Shown: positions 1 to 8,424 of the stretch, in pieces
How the letters are laid out: each line of letters begins with the position of its first letter
Numbering within the stretch: the first letter of the stretch is position 1
From: Candidatus Poseidoniaceae archaeon
GTDB taxonomy: Archaea; Thermoplasmatota; Poseidoniia; Poseidoniales; Poseidoniaceae
Reading direction: 5' to 3'
NCBI GenBank assembly: GCA_938075675.1
Contig: CALJHE010000005.1
Span: forward strand, 1-64,000
DNA: 64,000 nt
Notes under the pieces: model-generated
Database searches by the model: none
Told to the model about the DNA's origin: nothing
What the model saw: only the letters and a program-made list of their open reading frames with translations
Position numbers and translations under genes: made by a program

Positions 1-1
1 T

Positions 2-328
2 GCTGCCTGTATTGGTGCTGACTTTGCAAAGGTCAACTACCCTCGCGCATTCGAAGGAATGACCCAACCGGAATCCCTCGCCATCGCTGCACAGGCTGCT
101 GGACGAACTGGAATTATTTGCTCCGGCGGTGGTTCTCTTCCTGCTTTGGAATTCTTGGAACGCCTTCACGCTCAAATGAGTGTTGGCGATTGCATGGGTG
201 CAGCAACCGGCCGTAACATTCACCAAAGAGACACTGAGTCTGCAGTGCGTATGACTGCTGCTTGCCACGCCATCATCTGTGAAGGTGCATCTGTGGAACA
301 AGCCATGGCCATCTTTGAAGGAAACTGA
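2..328 (+). CDS. Class I aldolase of the DhnA/DeoC-LacD superfamily (5' end outside window)
   Basis: This is the C-terminal part of a TIM-barrel Schiff-base aldolase; the reading frame is open to the left edge, so the listed ATG at 59 is internal. The visible residues include GADFAKVNYP (the strand carrying the catalytic lysine region), ICSGGG (the phosphate-binding strand that follows) and GAATGRNIHQ, which matches the conserved GRN-(I/V)-(F/H)-Q signature of archaeal class I fructose-bisphosphate aldolases and of 2-amino-3,7-dideoxy-D-threo-hept-6-ulosonate synthase (aroA'). These two paralogous activities cannot be separated from the tail alone. The likely role is therefore gluconeogenesis or glycolysis (fba), or the archaeal entry into aromatic amino acid synthesis. 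The gene ends cleanly with TGA and is followed by a convergent small membrane protein. Confidence 0.8.
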   Translation, partial: AACIGADFAKVNYPRAFEGMTQPESLAIAAQAAGRTGIICSGGGSLPALEFLERLHAQMSVGDCMGAATGRNIHQRDTESAVRMTAACHAIICEGASVEQAMAIFEGN

Positions 329-381
329 TTCGTCCGGGTTGATGCCAGTTCTCTTGGAGGAGGGTGATTTGAATTCACTCA

Positions 382-669
382 TTACGGTAGAACGTAAACG
401 TATACTGCATAGAAAAAGAGAAAGTTAAACACAACAATGATTGCAATTAACCACCGCTTTTTGCGTTTCGTAAGTGTAACTTGATCAACTGACTCGACGG
501 GCTCAGAATCCGCCGTATCCGAAGAGGCAGGATTACCAAACGGCGCAATGAATGCAGTATTCCAACTTTCCTTTTTCAAAAAGCGCTGGAACAGGGTACC
601 AAGAACTGATGCGACGAAGACGAGAAACGAAACAGCGCCACAGAGAAAGCCAATGAATTCCGTGTCCAT
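382..669 (-). CDS. Small membrane protein with two transmembrane helices
   Basis: This is a 95-aa protein that I do not recognise. It has an N-terminal hydrophobic helix (about residues 5-27), a polar acidic central loop of about 45 residues, a KRKKR basic cluster, and a second hydrophobic helix near the C terminus (about 73-93). The basic cluster just before helix 2 suggests both termini lie on the same side of the membrane with the loop opposite, but this is only a charge-rule inference. It sits alone between the aldolase (convergent) and the S-adenosylhomocysteine hydrolase gene (96 nt upstream, same strand). The overlapping ORF 533-769 lacks any such organisation and is taken as a shadow. 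Confidence 0.6.
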   Translation of the reverse strand: MDTEFIGFLCGAVSFLVFVASVLGTLFQRFLKKESWNTAFIAPFGNPASSDTADSEPVESVDQVTLTKRKKRWLIAIIVVFNFLFFYAVYVYVLP

Positions 670-765
670 GGCATGGTTTCGAGCATTTGCGATTTAAACT
701 ACATGCCGGAACGGCATATTTTGGCCTAATTCCGACCCTGGTGGAAGATGGTGTAAGTAGAAAAC

Positions 766-2040
766 TCATGTTCCGACGGTGTAGTCGTCAAGGTAAGCGA
801 GTTGAGCATCGGTCAAGACATCGATGCTAAAACCGAGTGTGTCAAGTTTCGTGGTTGCCAAGTCTTGGTCTTGCTCCTTCGTAATATCATAAACTTCCTT
901 ACCCATCGAAGAACCTTCCTTTGCCAAGCGGCAAAGCGAGAGGAATTGGTTAGCAAAGGACATGTCCATCACTTCAGACGGGTGACCCTCTGCTGCTGCG
1001 AGGTTGACCAATCGGCCCCGTGCAAGCAAGAAGACACGTCGACCGTCGGGCATGAGGAATTCCTCGTTGTTTGGACGAATCGTTCGAACGGAGGTTGCTC
1101 GATCTTCCAAATCAGTAATTTTGATTTCACAGTCGTAGTGACCGGTGTTGGCAATGATTGCTCCGTCTTTCATCGAATCAAAGTGAACACCGGTAATGAC
1201 GTCTTCCATTCCGGTTGCGGTACAGAAAATGTCGCCAATCTTCGCTGCCTCATCCATGGTCATGACGCTGTATCCTTCCATGACTGCTCGCAGTGCTGGG
1301 AGAGGGTCAACTTCAGTGATGACGACATTCGCACCCATTCCACGAGCACGCATAGCAAGTCCACTTCCACAGTGACCAAATCCAGCGACGACGAATGTCT
1401 TCCCTGCAATCAGTACTGATGTCGCTCGAAGAATACCGTCAATGGTTGATTGGCCGGTACCGTAAACGTTGTCGAAATCCCACTTGGTCACTGCGTCGTT
1501 GACGGCGATGACTGGGTAACGAAGGTCGCCGGCTGCTGCCATTGCACGAAGTCGGTGAACTCCAGTGGTTGTTTCTTCGGTACCGCCAATGACACCAGGT
1601 GCATATTCCTGCTTGTCAGTGTGAACACGGACAATCAAATCTGCACCGTCATCGAGCGTGAGGGTCGGCTTGAACTCAAGTGTTCGGTCGATGCACCAAT
1701 AGAAATCGTCACTGGATTGACCGTGCCAAGCGTGGACAGAGAATCCTTCAGAGGCAAGCCATGCGGCTACCTCATCTTGTGTTGAGAGAGGGTTGCATCC
1801 CGACCAAGAGATTTCGGCACCTGCTGCTCGGATTGTTTCAATGAGAACTGCGGTTTCTTTGGTGACGTGAAGGCATCCTGCAACGCGCATTCCAGCAAGA
1901 GGTTTGGTGCGCTCAGCTTCTTCCTTGATTTTGGCCATAACCGGCATACGGGCTCGTGCCCAATCAACGAGAAGTGCTCCTTGTTCAGCCAAATTAATGT
2001 CGCGGACGGTGTATTTCTCAGTCTTATCCAAGTTATCCAT
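766..2040 (-). CDS. ahcY: S-adenosyl-L-homocysteine hydrolase (adenosylhomocysteinase)
   Basis: This cytosolic enzyme reversibly cleaves S-adenosylhomocysteine to adenosine and homocysteine and relieves product inhibition of SAM-dependent methyltransferases. At 424 aa it has the usual length of the shorter archaeal form. The substrate-domain motifs are present: HVTKET (58-63), GGTEETTTGV (152-161) and the NDAVTKWDFDN segment (181-191), which carries the conserved Lys and Asp. The NAD-binding Rossmann motif is GFGHCGSG (220-227), the variant GxGxxGxG reading seen in archaeal and thermophile enzymes. The C terminus ends in YLDDYTVGT, close to the family pattern that reaches into the neighbouring subunit's NAD site. 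The start ATG at 2040 gives a normal N terminus. Confidence 0.95.
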   Translation of the reverse strand: MDNLDKTEKYTVRDINLAEQGALLVDWARARMPVMAKIKEEAERTKPLAGMRVAGCLHVTKETAVLIETIRAAGAEISWSGCNPLSTQDEVAAWLASEGFSVHAWHGQSSDDFYWCIDRTLEFKPTLTLDDGADLIVRVHTDKQEYAPGVIGGTEETTTGVHRLRAMAAAGDLRYPVIAVNDAVTKWDFDNVYGTGQSTIDGILRATSVLIAGKTFVVAGFGHCGSGLAMRARGMGANVVITEVDPLPALRAVMEGYSVMTMDEAAKIGDIFCTATGMEDVITGVHFDSMKDGAIIANTGHYDCEIKITDLEDRATSVRTIRPNNEEFLMPDGRRVFLLARGRLVNLAAAEGHPSEVMDMSFANQFLSLCRLAKEGSSMGKEVYDITKEQDQDLATTKLDTLGFSIDVLTDAQLAYLDDYTVGT

Positions 2041-2119
2041 GCCGTGCCCAAATACTCATCCCTATTGAATCCCTCGTCCAAGGGATATGGTGGTAGAAAG
2101 GCCTGAACCATTCGCCGAT

Positions 2120-2449
2120 TCACAGAGAACGGTTAGTACTGTTACTGGTGGTAACATTACCGTCGTTATCGATGATGATCGGAGTGCCTTCTTGCCATCC
2201 AGGGCAGTTCGAAGAGACCCAGTTACGGGTTGCCCATTCGCAAATGTCGTATCCGCCGGAAAGAATACCTGAGCGCTTGATGTATCCAACTTTGACGATG
2301 TCTTTGTCCTTGGAGAGCACGTTACCGAGCTGTTGGCTGGTGGTGCCGTGGCGCATGGTGCTGTTGATGTGCTCCAGAATCTCGGCGGTGTTACGCGGTC
2401 GGTCTCCTAAGAATTTCTTTATCTTCTCTCTGATTCTGGTTGTTTTCAT
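2120..2449 (-). CDS. Small winged-helix DNA-binding protein
   Basis: This is a 109-aa protein. Residues 1-60 read as a winged-helix fold: helix IREKIKKFL, helix NTAEILEHIN, recognition-like helix SQQLGNVLSKD, and a wing DIVKVGYIKRSG. The C-terminal 40 residues are polar (a CEWATRNWV patch, then Ser/Thr/Asn-rich) and have no obvious fold. It is transcribed divergently from the 843-aa protein at 2713, which also starts with a winged helix. The space between them holds several copies of TGTAAC, so one of the two products may bind there; that is an inference. I cannot assign a more precise function. Confidence 0.65.
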   Translation of the reverse strand: MKTTRIREKIKKFLGDRPRNTAEILEHINSTMRHGTTSQQLGNVLSKDKDIVKVGYIKRSGILSGGYDICEWATRNWVSSNCPGWQEGTPIIIDNDGNVTTSNSTNRSL

Positions 2450-2552
2450 GTGTATTTCCTCCTGTCATGAGGCCTTCTCCCGTAGAGGGTTGGGGCCACT
2501 AAGACAGATGACCGAGGGTGCTGATATAACCCTTCCCGTAGAAAATTGATTA

Positions 2553-2680
2553 TAGTTACATTTCGTATGCAAATAGGGTGTTATTTTCACACCTTCTTTT
2601 CCGCATGTAAGTAAAAACCAACTATCTCCAGTGGAAATGTGTAACTAAATGTAACTATTAAGCACTCTAAACTGTAACAT
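2553..2680. promoter_or_regulatory. Cluster of TGTAAC(TA) repeats in a divergent intergenic region (candidate operators)
   Basis: The gene-free stretch 2450-2712 lies between two divergent winged-helix genes and is AT-rich. It contains TAGTTACATT at 2553-2562 and its exact reverse complement AATGTAACTA at 2648-2657. GTAACTA occurs at 2641-2647 and again at 2651-2657, ten bases apart, i.e. one helical turn on the same face. A further TGTAAC lies at 2673-2678. Repeated, phased and inverted copies immediately in front of both genes are what an autoregulatory operator looks like. No TATA box stands out clearly enough to be placed. Confidence 0.5.
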
Positions 2681-2712
2681 TTAACAAGGAGAGGCAGTAA
2701 CCGACGCACAAG

Positions 2713-5244
2713 GTGACTTTGGTGTCAGCAAAACAGATTCGGAGCGGCCATCAACGGCGTGTTCTGAATTGGCTGATAGATGGCAGTGGCACGGTTTCCA
2801 GTATTGCTGAATCACTTCACTTGCGAATGCCCCACGCTTCATTGGCCCTTCGACAATTACGAGAGCGAGGAGAAGTCAGTAGGGACGAGCAGGGGAGCAT
2901 CAGAGGTGCTCAACACCGGCTCAACGAAGCAGGGCGAGCCAGATTAACCGAAGATGCTCTGGCCAGAGCTCGCAAACATATATCGCAACGACCCACACAA
3001 GCAGAAGCCATCGTGTTGGGTCTCGATGGACCTCACGTTCTGCTTGGTTATGTGAAACCTCCACGATCAAGACTCCTGTCTTTGCCAAACCAAGGCATTA
3101 CCGATGGTGAGAGCAGACCACCATTCTCCAGCGGAAGGCAAGGGGGGCGTTGGGCCGTTCAAAGAAATGAAGAAATTCAATGGTACACGCTCAATCAGTT
3201 TGAGTCAACTGAACCTCCTCGCTCACAACCAACAAGAGGAACGCTCACGGAATGGACCGCAGAAGTGGATCGCATTGGCTTGGTTCGAGCGACACTGATC
3301 GATTCACAGCACGAATGGTTGCTGAGCCCAGGGACATGGTTCAAAGAACCGGAAAAGGCTGCGGACTTACCCTCTCTACTCACCCAAGGCGAGTTCACAC
3401 TCGGAACCGCAACAGGAACGGATTTGCGAATCTCTCCAAAAACCGGCATTCATGCTCATCTCACCGTTGCAGTCAATCGTTCGCTCGCACTCAATGCCAT
3501 GAGTGCAGGTGCGTTGGTGTTTGAGGACCGGTCGCAGCAGCGTTCAAACCGTCACCTTCCCCTTGATGCGATTCGATATTGGTTACGCTCGCGACATCCA
3601 AGAATGTCCGAAGAGAAAAGAAACATGAAATTCAAAGAATTAACAAGATATTTACTCAATGAGACGGGTTCAACTCCACCACTGGCAGTTCAACGGCAAT
3701 TGCTAACCGATTTTGGTAGAGTTGAATGGCTTGAATCGAACAACATGAGCAACATCAATTTTTCTGGCACTTCGGCCAAAGGGGCTGAAGCATTACTGGA
3801 ATGGTTCGCATTTGATTCCAACAAAGAGTGTGTCATTGAATGGCCATATCCTGTCGAAGAGAACAAAGAGATTCTCGAACAAATACTTGCCACTGGCCGA
3901 TGCCGCATCTTGGTGACATCGGAAGGCGAACATCAAAAATTGAGATCGACGACCGCCGTTATTCGAAGCGAAAAGGCATTGACAAAGGCTGTCATTCAAT
4001 TGGGGAGGGGCATGAACATTCCACTCTCGTTTTTGCAAGTACCAATGGAAAGAACTTCACAAACTGTGCATGAACGAGTTCCATCTTCCGCCGTTGAGTT
4101 GATGTCGGCATGGGAGAAGGACGATGGTTTCGACCAAAACTTGTTTTCAGAAACCGAAATGGACCTTGAACGACAGAAATTGATTTGGAAAGCGCTCGCC
4201 TTATATCCACAAGGAGATGAGCAATGGGCCAATTTGAATGAGAGCAGTATTCCATTGGCAGCGTGGATTGCAACACCGCAGCAACACCGAACTTCGCGAT
4301 GGATTCGTTTACGTTCAGTTTTACCTTCCGGATGGGCAGATTTGTTACCCATCGAACAATGCGAAACGGCAACGCTCATCAGCGCCATGCCCAAGGCATC
4401 ACCAGAATGGACCCTGCAAGCACTTGAGAAAACACGTCAACGTTTCACAAATAACATTGAATCCATTCTCAAGTATCAACACTTCTTGGAGAACGATGAA
4501 CTTGGTTCATGGATGGCTACTTCGCTCCTCCTATCGGCGAATCAAATGCCTGAGGAATTCCATGAATTGATTGAAAAATCGTGTATCTCTTGGCTTGATG
4601 CTCCACATCATACGCTGAGGGTGCTCGAATCATTGTTTCCAATCGGCACACCGTTGCCTGACCACATCGAAAATTGTTTGGTGAAATGTAAGGCTGCAGC
4701 AAAACTCCACCCTCAAGACTCAAACCTCTATGTTTGGGGGACATTACTTCACCACATGGAATCGGATGAACCAATGACTCCAGAATTCCTTCGTCAAGTC
4801 ATGAGTTTACTTCCATCGTCTTGGTGGAGAGCGTGGGCGAGTGAATGGTTGCAGATTCAGTTATCGTCAACATCTGGACGTCGATGGTTGGCATCAACTG
4901 TTTTGCCTTGGCCGGCACTGCTGGCACGACCAACTGGGGAGCGCGGTGGATTGCCGGCATGGTCGACCTCTTATCCATCACGGCGAATCGTACTCGATGA
5001 CGTGTTGCATATTCTGTTGCTTGAAGACCATGATGGGAAACCAGCACTCCTCGATGTCTATGACATGTTGGCCACTTCTGAACGCAATGAACCGGTGCAT
5101 TATGGGCGTACACATCCACTGGTGGGTTGGCTTGCTCGACCTGTTGAGTCCTGGCCTGCAATGGGGTTGGATGTTTTGTTGCAAGGAGAGCCTGAAGTCG
5201 GTGCATTACTCTACGCTCGCTCATTTTCTTCAAAATTAGAATGA
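2713..5244 (+). CDS. Large protein of unknown function with N-terminal winged helix
   Basis: This is an 843-aa protein that I do not recognise. Residues 8-75 form a MarR/ArsR-like winged helix (RVLNWLIDGSGTVSSIAESL, then HASLALRQLRERGEVSRD). The next 100 residues look like a small alpha/beta domain (TQAEAIVLGLDGPHVLLGYV). From about residue 270 to the end the protein is mostly helical with many Trp and Leu and no transmembrane segment, so a cytosolic helical-repeat architecture is plausible. The start is a GTG at 2713; the AAGGAG at 2687-2692 is unusually far upstream, and a second GTG three codons later is also possible. The long continuous frame without family motifs suggests a lineage-specific gene. 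Confidence 0.7.
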   Translation: MTLVSAKQIRSGHQRRVLNWLIDGSGTVSSIAESLHLRMPHASLALRQLRERGEVSRDEQGSIRGAQHRLNEAGRARLTEDALARARKHISQRPTQAEAIVLGLDGPHVLLGYVKPPRSRLLSLPNQGITDGESRPPFSSGRQGGRWAVQRNEEIQWYTLNQFESTEPPRSQPTRGTLTEWTAEVDRIGLVRATLIDSQHEWLLSPGTWFKEPEKAADLPSLLTQGEFTLGTATGTDLRISPKTGIHAHLTVAVNRSLALNAMSAGALVFEDRSQQRSNRHLPLDAIRYWLRSRHPRMSEEKRNMKFKELTRYLLNETGSTPPLAVQRQLLTDFGRVEWLESNNMSNINFSGTSAKGAEALLEWFAFDSNKECVIEWPYPVEENKEILEQILATGRCRILVTSEGEHQKLRSTTAVIRSEKALTKAVIQLGRGMNIPLSFLQVPMERTSQTVHERVPSSAVELMSAWEKDDGFDQNLFSETEMDLERQKLIWKALALYPQGDEQWANLNESSIPLAAWIATPQQHRTSRWIRLRSVLPSGWADLLPIEQCETATLISAMPKASPEWTLQALEKTRQRFTNNIESILKYQHFLENDELGSWMATSLLLSANQMPEEFHELIEKSCISWLDAPHHTLRVLESLFPIGTPLPDHIENCLVKCKAAAKLHPQDSNLYVWGTLLHHMESDEPMTPEFLRQVMSLLPSSWWRAWASEWLQIQLSSTSGRRWLASTVLPWPALLARPTGERGGLPAWSTSYPSRRIVLDDVLHILLLEDHDGKPALLDVYDMLATSERNEPVHYGRTHPLVGWLARPVESWPAMGLDVLLQGEPEVGALLYARSFSSKLE

Positions 5245-5260
5245 TTCGATGATTTGAAAA

Positions 5261-5560
5261 GGGGTCGGCAGGTGGATTGCTTGCCGTACCCGCAACATCT
5301 GGCAGAGCTACTGTGAAATTGCTGTGAAGTCTGATACCAATGGTACGGTCCGCTATCGAAGACTGAAGTGACCCCTCGGGGAATGACCTTCGGTGCAAAG
5401 CGGTAAACCAACCGGTAGGTAAATGGGTCCTTGTGCGACGACAGGATGAACACAAGACAACCAACCTATTGGACAGCATAAGCCCTGACGCTGGGTCAGG
5501 CCCTCGAGCTTTGCGATGAAAAGGGCCGTTACGCGTCGGGGTACAGCTCCTGCTGACTCT
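5261..5560 (+). ncRNA. rnpB: RNase P RNA (catalytic RNA for tRNA 5' maturation)
   Basis: The 390-nt space between 5244 and 5636 has no convincing protein but strong RNA-like pairing. GGGGUC (5261-5266) pairs with GACUCU (5555-5560) as P1. GGCA..UGCC (5267-5284) is a P3-like hairpin. GCAACAUCUGGC (5292-5303) fits the universal CR-I pattern GNAANNUCNNN. GGCAGAGCU (5301-5309) pairs with AGCUCCUGCU (5545-5554) as P4, one bulge apart. GCGGUAAACCAACCGG (5399-5414) followed by AGGUAAAUGGG matches the CR-III core; CR-IV-like GAUGAA lies near 5515; CR-V-like ACAGCUCCUGCUGA starts at 5543. Internal hairpins CUUGUG/CACAAG and CCUGAC/GUCAGG fit too. The size, about 300 nt, is typical for archaea. Ends are approximate. 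SRP RNA was considered but its GGAAG/GGAGCA hallmark is absent. Confidence 0.7.
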
Positions 5561-5635
5561 ATCTCATGCCAAACTGCGTTGTTTTCCTCAATTTGAGGCG
5601 ATGCAATCAAAGAGCCGATTACTCCACAACGGATT

Positions 5636-6655
5636 ATGACCTCCACTCGGCGTTTTCGCTGTTGCCTCGTCGGGGGGACGTTTGACCGTCTCCATGCAGG
5701 TCATCGCTTGCTGTTGAATGCTGCAAGCAAGGATGCAGAACAGGTCGAAATTCACATCACATCGGATTCAATGGCCGAATCAAAATCTCCATTTGTTCAA
5801 TCCTTTGAAGACCGTCGTAACGAATTACTCAATTGGGCAGATGCTCAATCTGGCTGCAAAATAACCGTTCACCAATTGAACGATAACTTCGGCCCAGCAC
5901 CAAAGCATTCGGTTGCTGACGCTATTGTGGCCACTCCTGAAACTCAGGGCATGTGCATTGCAATCAATGAACAGCGTAAGTCCAACGGATTGTCACCGCT
6001 TGAGATCATCGAAGTAATGCATCTGGATGGTTTTGAAGGAGGTATCATCAGTTCTTCTGCCGTACGAAACGGCCACATGGACCGTGAAGGCCACCCATGG
6101 ATGCCAATGGGACTGCGTCAAGCCAATCTCCGTATGGCTCCGGCGCTGGACAATGAACTCAAAACCCCAATGGGGGTTCTGTTCAAGGGTCCAGAAGATG
6201 ACCCTGAAATTGGCATGGCTGCTGCTTTGGATGGCTTACCTTCACCGCATGGAGCGATCATTACCGTAGGTGATGTCACCACCAAAACAATGCTCGACAT
6301 GGGCTTAACTCCAGACGTTGCACTCATCGATGGCCAAACAAAGCGAACTGAGTTAGAAGAGGATTTGAAGGTCAATACCAAGCGGTTCCATCACCATTTG
6401 ACTGCTGTCAATCCGGCTGGGCTTCTCACCCCATCACTCAATCAGGCTATTGCTCAAGCACTCGTAGCCGAGGAATCTGTCGTTTTAGAAGTGGACGGCG
6501 AAGAAGATTTGGCACCGCTGGTGATACATTGCTTGGCCCCAATTGGTACAGTCGTCATGTACGGACAACCACGAACTGGGGTTGTTCTGCAGTATACTAC
6601 ATTGGCAGTTAAACAGCGGTGTCGTCACCTCATCTCCTTGTTTGAGGTGGTATAA
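5636..6655 (+). CDS. Fusion of phosphopantetheine adenylyltransferase and GTP-dependent dephospho-CoA kinase
   Basis: This 339-aa protein appears to combine the last two steps of CoA synthesis. Residues 10-150 are an archaeal-type PPAT nucleotidyltransferase with VGGTFDRLHAGH (12-23, the HxGH-type motif) and ISSSAVRNG, the second nucleotide-binding signature. Residues from about 168 form a DUF359 domain (MGVLFKGPE, TVGDVTTKTMLDMG, PDVALIDGQTKR), the family shown to be the archaeal GTP-dependent dephospho-CoA kinase. The two domains are joined by a short linker. It therefore should convert phosphopantetheine to dephospho-CoA with ATP and then to CoA with GTP. Its stop overlaps the start of the following glycosyltransferase by one base. 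CoA is also the donor for the carrier-protein modification enzyme at the right end of the window. Confidence 0.88.
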   Translation: MTSTRRFRCCLVGGTFDRLHAGHRLLLNAASKDAEQVEIHITSDSMAESKSPFVQSFEDRRNELLNWADAQSGCKITVHQLNDNFGPAPKHSVADAIVATPETQGMCIAINEQRKSNGLSPLEIIEVMHLDGFEGGIISSSAVRNGHMDREGHPWMPMGLRQANLRMAPALDNELKTPMGVLFKGPEDDPEIGMAAALDGLPSPHGAIITVGDVTTKTMLDMGLTPDVALIDGQTKRTELEEDLKVNTKRFHHHLTAVNPAGLLTPSLNQAIAQALVAEESVVLEVDGEEDLAPLVIHCLAPIGTVVMYGQPRTGVVLQYTTLAVKQRCRHLISLFEVV

Positions 6656-7782
6656 TGCCTGGCCAAAATCCGATGGTCAGCCTTACCGTGTGCGTCCGAG
6701 ACGGCGTGGATTGGGTCGATGGCTGTATTGAATCACTCAAAGCCCAAACATACCGACCCATCGAGATTGTTGCTGTCGATGATGGCTCAAGTGATGGCTC
6801 GAAAGAAAAATTGCTCGCATGGCACGACCTTGAGGCTGAAGTTCCTACACGCATCTTGACACAAGAGCCCAAAGGTCTCTCGTCTGGCCGTCAATGGGCA
6901 TTGGATGAATCAAAAGGCGATTGGATTGCCATAACGGATATTGATGTGCGCCCCGAACCGGACTGGATTGCCAAACTTGTCGAAAATGTACAACCGATCG
7001 ATGAAAGTGAGAAAGTTGTTGCAATCACTGGGCGCACTGTTTTCGAGCACGAAGGAGATATCGTGAGCCGTGTTCGTTCGATGGAAATCGCCACGAAATA
7101 CCGTTCAAGGCCACGCCGAACCAGTTTAGCCAACGGCCCATGTTCTATGTTTGAACGAGAAAGTCTTCTGGCAATTGGAGGATTTGACCCTGAATGGTAT
7201 CACGCCGAAGATATGGAGGTGAGCCTCCGCTTGATATCTGATGGTGGAACGATTGTCTATGCACCGGATGCTGTTGTTCATCACGTCCCTGAACTCGAGT
7301 CTTCACGGTTCCTTGCCAAGCGATGTAGAGACGCTCGCGCTCACATGCGTATTGTTCGACATTATCCACGGCGAAAGCGGAGCGGACCGGATTTAGATTT
7401 CATCGGGAGTTCAACAGTCGTACTGGTGGTCTTTCCAATGTGGCTCATGGCTTTACTGACCGGTATTCCTTTTCTGACATCGTTCGCCACTCAACCGAAT
7501 TGGTCATGGGAAGAAGCACAAACCTGGTGGCAAACAAAATTGTTGTTGTTCACCTTGTTGTTGATGCTTATTCATGAAATTATTCTTTGGCGAGGACCGT
7601 TGGGTGTTGTCAACCGTGGTGCTTTGAAAGCAGGTAAGTTCTCCGTCTTTGAAATATTCAAGATTCGTAATTTGACGATGCGTTGGAGTATTGCACTGTG
7701 GAAAGGATTAGCTCTTGGAATGAAAGATGCATTCCAAGGTAAAAACGGTCACAGACCACTGCTTAGAAAACAACGCAAGTGA
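6655..7782 (+). CDS. Membrane-anchored family 2 glycosyltransferase
   Basis: This is a 375-aa GT-A fold glycosyltransferase. The nucleotide-binding motif DDGSSDGS is at 42-49 and the metal-binding DxD appears as TDIDVRP (94-100). The acceptor or catalytic region GGFDPEWYHAEDMEVSLRL (about 176-194) matches the ED-type general base of family 2. Two hydrophobic helices follow (about 262-288 and 304-321), so the catalytic domain faces the cytosol and is held at the membrane; the basic C-terminal tail ends in RKQRK. It probably adds sugars to lipid or to an S-layer/exopolysaccharide precursor; the sugar cannot be inferred. It overlaps the preceding CoA-fusion gene by one base, giving translational coupling. 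Confidence 0.85.
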   Translation: MPGQNPMVSLTVCVRDGVDWVDGCIESLKAQTYRPIEIVAVDDGSSDGSKEKLLAWHDLEAEVPTRILTQEPKGLSSGRQWALDESKGDWIAITDIDVRPEPDWIAKLVENVQPIDESEKVVAITGRTVFEHEGDIVSRVRSMEIATKYRSRPRRTSLANGPCSMFERESLLAIGGFDPEWYHAEDMEVSLRLISDGGTIVYAPDAVVHHVPELESSRFLAKRCRDARAHMRIVRHYPRRKRSGPDLDFIGSSTVVLVVFPMWLMALLTGIPFLTSFATQPNWSWEEAQTWWQTKLLLFTLLLMLIHEIILWRGPLGVVNRGALKAGKFSVFEIFKIRNLTMRWSIALWKGLALGMKDAFQGKNGHRPLLRKQRK

Positions 7783-7784
7783 AC

Positions 7785-8351
7785 TCAATCCAAATTGTCG
7801 TCGCCTTCAGGAGCGTTGGCTGCCATGAGTAGACCAAGTCCGAGAGCGATAAATGCGATGCTTACGGAGTATACACCAACATCAACCCATCCTGTGTTAA
7901 CTATTCCGTAGTAGAAGTAGAAAACGATTCCGAGCAAGAGAGACCAAGCACCGAAGAGCTTGTTCCAACCACCGACATCAGGGTCGACCAAAGCAGGCCA
8001 TGTGTCGTTGATGAGGATGCTCTTGAACCAACCTGCGATTCCAGATTCGTCGTTGCCGAAAGTTCGAAGGCCGAGACCAGCCAATGCAACACATAGTCCG
8101 ATGAAAATGAAGTCAGAAAGTACAACTTGAACTCCTTCTGATTTGGGTTCGAAAGCGGTGTTTGTAGCCTCGAAGGTCAACAATCCGCCCCAGGAAATAT
8201 GGTAGTTCGGGTGAACATGGCCAAGAATATTCATGACCGCCAAGAAGATACCAAGGATACCGATACATGTGTACCAGTTTGCCATAGTGCGAGATGGGTT
8301 CAACAACATCGAAACAATGGAGTTGTCAGCGTCGCTGTGTTCTGTGCTCAT
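7785..8351 (-). CDS. Integral membrane protein with four or so transmembrane helices
   Basis: This is an unrecognised membrane protein of about 188 aa. I chose the ATG at 8351 (MSTEHSD) over the ORF-track start at 8393 because a GGTGGGCGG stretch resembling a ribosome-binding site lies just upstream and the extra 14 residues are unremarkable. Hydrophobic helices are seen at about residues 24-44, 74-95, 125-146 and 152-173, with a soluble loop (NDESGIAGWFKSILINDTW) between helices 2 and 3 and an acidic tail (EGDDNLD). It is convergent with the glycosyltransferase, only 2 nt apart, and lies downstream of cdc6 on the same strand. Confidence 0.6.
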   Translation of the reverse strand: MSTEHSDADNSIVSMLLNPSRTMANWYTCIGILGIFLAVMNILGHVHPNYHISWGGLLTFEATNTAFEPKSEGVQVVLSDFIFIGLCVALAGLGLRTFGNDESGIAGWFKSILINDTWPALVDPDVGGWNKLFGAWSLLLGIVFYFYYGIVNTGWVDVGVYSVSIAFIALGLGLLMAANAPEGDDNLD

Positions 8352-8424
8352 ATTCCGCCCACCTACCTTTTGGATATAAGCACACCGAAGCATTCAGAAT
8401 TGCATCTTTTGGTAAGATATGCTC

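Noticed and set aside
802-1419. 205-aa plus-strand ORF over the S-adenosylhomocysteine hydrolase gene
   Set aside because: It is antisense to a clearly conserved gene and its Cys/His/Val-rich translation is typical of a reverse-frame shadow.
5245-5635. SRP (7S) RNA as identity of the structured RNA
   Set aside because: The helix 8 hallmark (GGAAG...GGAGCA type) is absent on both strands, while RNase P conserved regions occur in order.
4799-5646. Minus-strand ORFs (4799-5479, 5211-5453, 5353-5646) near the RNase P region
   Set aside because: They run across the end of the 843-aa gene or the structured RNA and show no domain; the RNA pairings explain the region better.
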